64,000 nucleotides of DNA from Gordonia sediminis (lineage in GTDB: Bacteria > Actinomycetota > Actinomycetes > Mycobacteriales > Mycobacteriaceae), in contig RZUM01000010.1 in NCBI GenBank assembly GCA_004193205.1, forward strand, positions 124,001-188,000. The letters are read 5' to 3'. The translations under genes were made by a program, and so were the position numbers. The notes below the pieces were generated by a model. That model was not told the DNA's origin, searched no databases, and worked only from the letters and a program-made list of their open reading frames with translations. Positions 60,303 to 64,000 of the stretch are shown here, piece by piece; positions within the stretch are counted from its first letter, which is position 1; each line of letters begins with the position of its first letter.

Positions 60303-63059
60303 TCATTGCGTCAGCCGCCAGACTCGATCACGTGACATCGGCAGCTCGTACGGCCGGACTCCGATGGCCCGTCGGATCGCGTTCGCGAGCGCGGGAGCCA
60401 CCGGGTTGTACGGCGATTCGCTCATCGACTTGGCGCCGAACGGGCCGAGTTCGTCGGAGGTGTCGGCGAAGTAGACCTCGGTCGTGGGGACGTCCGCCAT
60501 CTGCGGCACCCGATACGTGCGGAACACCGGGGTCAGCGGCACGCCGTCGTCGAGCATGATCTCCTCGTACAGCGACGACCCGATCGCCTGCGCGACCCCG
60601 CCCTCGATCTGACCGAGACATTGCTGGGGATTCATCACCGTGCCCGCGTCGGCGGCCTGCACCGACTGCAGGATGACCACCGCGCCGGTCTCGGTGTTCA
60701 CCGCCACCCGGAAGGCGTGCACGTTGAAGGCAATGGATCGCAGGTCGCCGTTCTCGACGCCGGTCGCGACGACGCGGTCACCGTCGCGCTCGGTCGTGGG
60801 CGCGGCATCGATCATCTCCCCGAAGGTGACCACCCGGTCCCCGACGAAGTAGCCGTCGCGGCCGGGCGCGACCCGGTCGGGTTCGACGTCGGCGACGCTC
60901 GCGGCCGTTCCGGTCAGCTTTTCGCGCAACGAGACGCAGGCGGCGTGCAGGGCCTTACCGGCGACGGTGATGCCGGCCGAGGCGAAGGCGCCGGTGTCGT
61001 GCTCGGCGGCGTCGGTGTCCCCGTGGTGCAGGCGTATCCGGTCCACGGTCGTCTGCAGGGCGGTGGCGGCGATCTGGGTGTGCACCGTGGTGGTGCCATT
61101 GCCGAACTCGGCGGTGCCGATGCCCACGTCGTAGATGCCGTCGGCGCCGACCGACACCCGGCAGTGCGAGATGTGGCCGCGCGGCGCCATCGTCGCGATC
61201 GCGGCCAGTGCCATGCCCTCACCGGTGCGCCAGGCCGGGCCGTCGGGTGCGGTGACGCCGTTGCCGGCGTCGAGCGCCCGCTGGGCGAGGTCGAGGCACT
61301 GGTCGAGCCCGTAGCTGCCGTAGACGAGGTCGGCCTCGGGTTCGGGGTGGGCGATGAGAAGGGGGTCGCCGTCGGCGACCGCGTTGATACGGCGCAGTTC
61401 GAACGGGTCGATGTCGAGGGCGACGGCGAGTTCGTCGAGCGCACACTCGATCGCGAAGATCACCTGACCCAGGCCGTAACCGCGGAAGGCCCCCGACGGC
61501 GGGTTGTTGGTGTAGACGACCTCGGCGTCGATGCGTTTGGTGGGGCAGTTGTAGACGGACACCGATTCCGCACAGGCGTGGAACATCACGCCGATCGCAT
61601 GGTTGCCATAGGCGCCGGTGTCGGACAGGACATCGACCTTGAGGGCGGTGAGCCGGCCGTCGTCGTCGGCGCCGAGGTTCACGGCCACCCGGAACGGATG
61701 GCGGTAGGTCGTGCGGGTCATCTCGTCGGTGCGGGTCATCTCGTAGGCGCACGGTTTCCCGGTGCGCAACACGGCGACCGCGACGAGGTCCTCGGTGAGC
61801 AACTCCTGCTTGCCACCGAAGCCGCCGCCCACCCGGGCGCTGTACACGCGGATGCGGTCGGGCGGTAGATCCAGGATGTGCGCGAGTTCGTCACGCACCA
61901 GGAATGGCACCTGAGTGCTGGTGCGGATCACCAGACGGCCGTCGTCGTCGAGGGTGCCGATGGCGCCGTGGGTTTCCAGCTGCGCGTGGGAGACACGGGC
62001 GGTGGTCCATGTCCCGGAGACCGTGACGGCCGCATCGGCCAGTGCCGCGTCGACGTCGCCGCCGAAACCGCTGTGGAAGTCGGCGATCACGTTCTTCCCG
62101 GCGTGCGCCACCCGGTCGACGGGGGCCAGATCGGGGTGGATGAGCGGCGCGCCGGGAGTGCGTGCCTCCTCCGGATCGAAGACCGCCGGCAGCGGTTCGT
62201 AGGTGACGTCGATGAGGCGGCAGGCCTCCTCGGCCGCGGCGGGCGTGGTGGCGACGACGGCGGCCACGCGTTGCCCGACGAACCGCACGACCGAGTCGAG
62301 GATGCGCGTGTCGTCGGGGTCGTCCTCGCGGTGTTCGTGCCGCGCGGTGGAAAACCTTGTGGCCGGGACGTTCTCGTGGGTGAGGACCAGCAGGACACCG
62401 TCGACCGCGGCGGCCGCGGCGGTGTCGATCGCGACGATGCGTGCGTGTGCATGCGGTGAGTGCAGCACGCGGAGATAGGTCATACCCTCCATCGACGTGT
62501 CGAACGTGTAGGGCTCGTTGCCGGTGACGACGCGCCGCGCCGCGGGAGGAGTGACGGCCCGGCCCACGACGCCGGGGATTCCGTCGATGGAACTTTGGGT
62601 GCCGTCGGCGGGATTTGGGGCGCTGTCGGCGGTGAGGCCCTGGGTGATGGCGTCGCGGATGGCGCGGTATCCCGTGCAGCGGCACAGGTTTCCCTTCATC
62701 CGGCGTGGCAGGTCGTCGAGATCGTCGGGGCCAAGGGTGGAGGCTGTGACGACCATGCCCGCGGTGCAGAATCCGCACTGGAATGCGAAATTGTCGACGA
62801 ACGCCTGCTGCATTGGATGCAGGTCGTCGGGGGTGCCCAGGCCGGCGACGGTGGTCACGGCATGCCCGTCGATGCGCTGGGCCGGGTAGATGCAGGAGTG
62901 GACGGGGGTGCCGTCGACGAGGACCGAGCAGGCGCCGCAGTCGCCGGCGTCGCACCCCTTCTTCACCTCGAAGTGGGCCAGGTCGCGCAGCAGGGTGCGC
63001 AGGCACTGCCCGGCGCGGGGCGTGTGGTCGAACTGCTCATCGTTGATCGAGAACTTCAT
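60303..63059 (-). CDS. molybdenum hydroxylase: fused [2Fe-2S] and molybdopterin subunits (xanthine dehydrogenase family)
   Basis: A 918-residue fusion. Residues 1-150 are the ferredoxin-type part: KKGCDAGDCGACSV near 36-45 and SCIY for the first cluster, QCGFCTAGM and GNLCRCTGY for the second. From about 165 it is the Mo-cofactor subunit: GGGFGGKQELLTEDL, GAFRGYGLGQVIFAIE and the C-terminal GAKSMSESPYNPVAPALANAIR with the catalytic Glu. An FAD subunit gene precedes it with 4-nt overlap. The family oxidises purines or aldehydes. The upstream amidohydrolase end suggests a purine-type substrate, but this is inference. Confidence 0.9.
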   Translation of the reverse strand: MKFSINDEQFDHTPRAGQCLRTLLRDLAHFEVKKGCDAGDCGACSVLVDGTPVHSCIYPAQRIDGHAVTTVAGLGTPDDLHPMQQAFVDNFAFQCGFCTAGMVVTASTLGPDDLDDLPRRMKGNLCRCTGYRAIRDAITQGLTADSAPNPADGTQSSIDGIPGVVGRAVTPPAARRVVTGNEPYTFDTSMEGMTYLRVLHSPHAHARIVAIDTAAAAAVDGVLLVLTHENVPATRFSTARHEHREDDPDDTRILDSVVRFVGQRVAAVVATTPAAAEEACRLIDVTYEPLPAVFDPEEARTPGAPLIHPDLAPVDRVAHAGKNVIADFHSGFGGDVDAALADAAVTVSGTWTTARVSHAQLETHGAIGTLDDDGRLVIRTSTQVPFLVRDELAHILDLPPDRIRVYSARVGGGFGGKQELLTEDLVAVAVLRTGKPCAYEMTRTDEMTRTTYRHPFRVAVNLGADDDGRLTALKVDVLSDTGAYGNHAIGVMFHACAESVSVYNCPTKRIDAEVVYTNNPPSGAFRGYGLGQVIFAIECALDELAVALDIDPFELRRINAVADGDPLLIAHPEPEADLVYGSYGLDQCLDLAQRALDAGNGVTAPDGPAWRTGEGMALAAIATMAPRGHISHCRVSVGADGIYDVGIGTAEFGNGTTTVHTQIAATALQTTVDRIRLHHGDTDAAEHDTGAFASAGITVAGKALHAACVSLREKLTGTAASVADVEPDRVAPGRDGYFVGDRVVTFGEMIDAAPTTERDGDRVVATGVENGDLRSIAFNVHAFRVAVNTETGAVVILQSVQAADAGTVMNPQQCLGQIEGGVAQAIGSSLYEEIMLDDGVPLTPVFRTYRVPQMADVPTTEVYFADTSDELGPFGAKSMSESPYNPVAPALANAIRRAIGVRPYELPMSRDRVWRLTQ

Positions 63060-63874
63060 GCGGCGTTGCCCCCGGCGAGTTCGGTCCGGACCTGTTCTGC
63101 CAGAACCGCCGACACCGCACGCCGCCAGTCCGCGGCACCGAGCGGGTCGGTGTAGTAGCCGTGGACGGCGACCACGTCGCGTCGCAGGGTGGCCGGGTCG
63201 GGTATCGACGGGTAGCGCAGCATCGTCGGGCGCAGGGTGGCGGCGGTGATGCCGACGACGGTCGAACCGTCCTCGTCGACCCGCCCGGTGACGACGGCCC
63301 CGGACCGGCCGAGTTCGGCGAGGGCGATCTTGCGCATCGCGGTGCGCGCCCGCATCGACGCGCCGGGGATGTCGACCGCGCGCAGCACCTCACCCGGGGC
63401 GAGGGAATTGGTGCCGTTGCCGGTGATCAACTCCGCGACCGGGATTCGACGGTCGGTGCCATCAGGGCACCAGATGACGACGATGCCGTCGAGGCCGGCG
63501 GCCAGCGACACCATCGCGGCGGCCGCGAACGACCGGCAGATGTTGCCCCCCACCGTCGCGACGTGCCAGATCTTGAACGAGGCGAGCAGCGCGTTCGCGC
63601 ACGCGGGAAACAACGGCTGGGCACGCCACGGCGCACGTGGTGCGAGAGCGGCGAGTTCGGCGATGGTGCAGGTGGCGCCGATACGCAGGCCGCCGTCGGG
63701 CAGACCCTCGAGTGCCGGCCAGCCCAGGGTGGTCAGGTCGACGACTCCGTCGGCGTCGACCTGCGGTTCGGAGAAGAACCACGTGCCACCGGCGACGAAC
63801 CGTTCGCCCGGCGCGAGGGCGAGGTCGTCGCGGGTGCGGGCGTGGCGGTAGCCGACGATCGTGTTGAGGTCCAC
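63056..63874 (-). CDS. molybdenum hydroxylase FAD-binding subunit
   Basis: A 272-residue FAD subunit of the CoxM/XdhB type. FVAGGTWFFSEPQ near residue 28 and the ASFKIWHVATVGGNICRSFAAAAMVSLAAGL segment around 100-130 carry the flavin loops. A C-terminal CO-dehydrogenase flavoprotein domain (RKIALAELGRSGAVV) follows. It passes electrons from the Fe-S clusters of the fused partner to NAD or another acceptor. GTG start; its stop overlaps the next gene (ATGA). Confidence 0.88.
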   Translation of the reverse strand: MDLNTIVGYRHARTRDDLALAPGERFVAGGTWFFSEPQVDADGVVDLTTLGWPALEGLPDGGLRIGATCTIAELAALAPRAPWRAQPLFPACANALLASFKIWHVATVGGNICRSFAAAAMVSLAAGLDGIVVIWCPDGTDRRIPVAELITGNGTNSLAPGEVLRAVDIPGASMRARTAMRKIALAELGRSGAVVTGRVDEDGSTVVGITAATLRPTMLRYPSIPDPATLRRDVVAVHGYYTDPLGAADWRRAVSAVLAEQVRTELAGGNAA

Positions 63875-63884
63875 CGTCCCAGTC

Positions 63885-64000
63885 CTACCCGGCCTTGGCG
63901 ATCAGACGTCGGTGTTCACGCGCGACATCGGCTGCGACGACGTCGGCGTCGACGGTGAGCATCTCGCCCTCGGCGATGATACGTCGACCGTTGACCCAGC
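63885..64000 (-). CDS. C-terminal end of an amidohydrolase (guanine/8-oxoguanine deaminase-like), partial
   Basis: Only the last 37 residues are inside the window: WVNGRRIIAEGEMLTVDADV and on to HRRLIAKAG. This is the usual C-terminus of metal-dependent amidohydrolases (strand WVNGR.V...G.L). It ends 10 nt before the FAD-subunit gene, so the three genes form an operon. 8-oxoguanine or guanine deaminases often adjoin xanthine-dehydrogenase-type enzymes, which is the reason for the suggestion; other amidohydrolases are possible. Confidence 0.7.
   Translation of the reverse strand, partial: WVNGRRIIAEGEMLTVDADVVAADVAREHRRLIAKAG

Overview
The window is GC-rich actinobacterial chromosome from the mycolic-acid group (Mycobacteriales/Corynebacteriales). 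A Gordonia-like organism is the best guess, from protein character alone. The gene order follows the Mycobacterium tuberculosis block Rv3370c to Rv3296 in the opposite overall orientation: dnaE2, trmL/spoU, folD, DUF3017, metX/metY, trpS, yhjD, dacB1, a class III aminotransferase, sdhCDAB, cdd-deoA-add, an Rv3311-like gene, upp, pmmB, deoD, an M20 amidohydrolase, an Rv3304-like gene, lpdA, glpD, nei and lhr. That comparison is from memory; no search was run.

Layout. 1-6.5 kb: SOS-type error-prone polymerase dnaE2 with an exact LexA box, DUF167, trmL, a threonine-dehydratase-like enzyme, folD and DUF3017. 6.6-13 kb: a membrane-anchored Hsp70/actin-fold protein, the metY-metX operon behind a SAM-IV-type riboswitch, and a secreted PE-PPE-type hydrolase with a 15-bp tandem-repeat tail. 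13-19.6 kb: an MFS transporter, the iron-storage pair bfd/bfr with DtxR/IdeR-type boxes, xthA, trpS, yhjD and dacB. 19.6-25.5 kb: a polyhydroxyalkanoate operon (phaC, MaoC hydratase, phaZ) next to a PucR-family regulator and an aminotransferase. 25.6-34.3 kb: sdhCDAB, then nucleoside salvage (cdd-deoA-add, upp). 34.3-38 kb is accessory DNA: a frameshifted 13E12/HNH pseudogene with its own exact LexA box, and an ISKra4-type insertion sequence with two reading frames, terminal inverted repeats, a 9-bp target duplication and a neighbouring orphan IS end. 38-50.6 kb: a secreted small protein, an ABC ATPase, pmmB, deoD, a crotonase, an M20 amidohydrolase, a GGCT-like protein, lpdA, glpK/glpD, a flavin/PNPOx-fold protein with a DosR-like motif, and nei. 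50.6-64 kb: lhr, a cobalamin riboswitch with cbtB-cbtA, a decayed cbtA-like 3' fragment, an FhuF-like Fe-S protein, an acyl-CoA dehydrogenase, mntH, and a molybdenum hydroxylase operon preceded by the end of an amidohydrolase.

Shared control is the most informative layer. Two exact TCGAAC-N4-GTTCGA boxes tie dnaE2 and the 13E12 element to the SOS response. Iron boxes mark the bacterioferritin genes and the sdh/cdd intergenic region. Two metabolite riboswitches (SAM, cobalamin) control methionine synthesis and cobalt uptake. Several genes (upp, deoD, glpD, the crotonase, the GGCT-like gene, xthA) have a TANNNT hexamer 6-7 nt before the start codon, the pattern of leaderless mRNAs. I saw no tRNA, rRNA or CRISPR array. 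No clearly new defence or biosynthetic system is evident. The least explained items are the membrane-anchored Hsp70-like protein, the repeat-tailed hydrolase and the IS/13E12 island.
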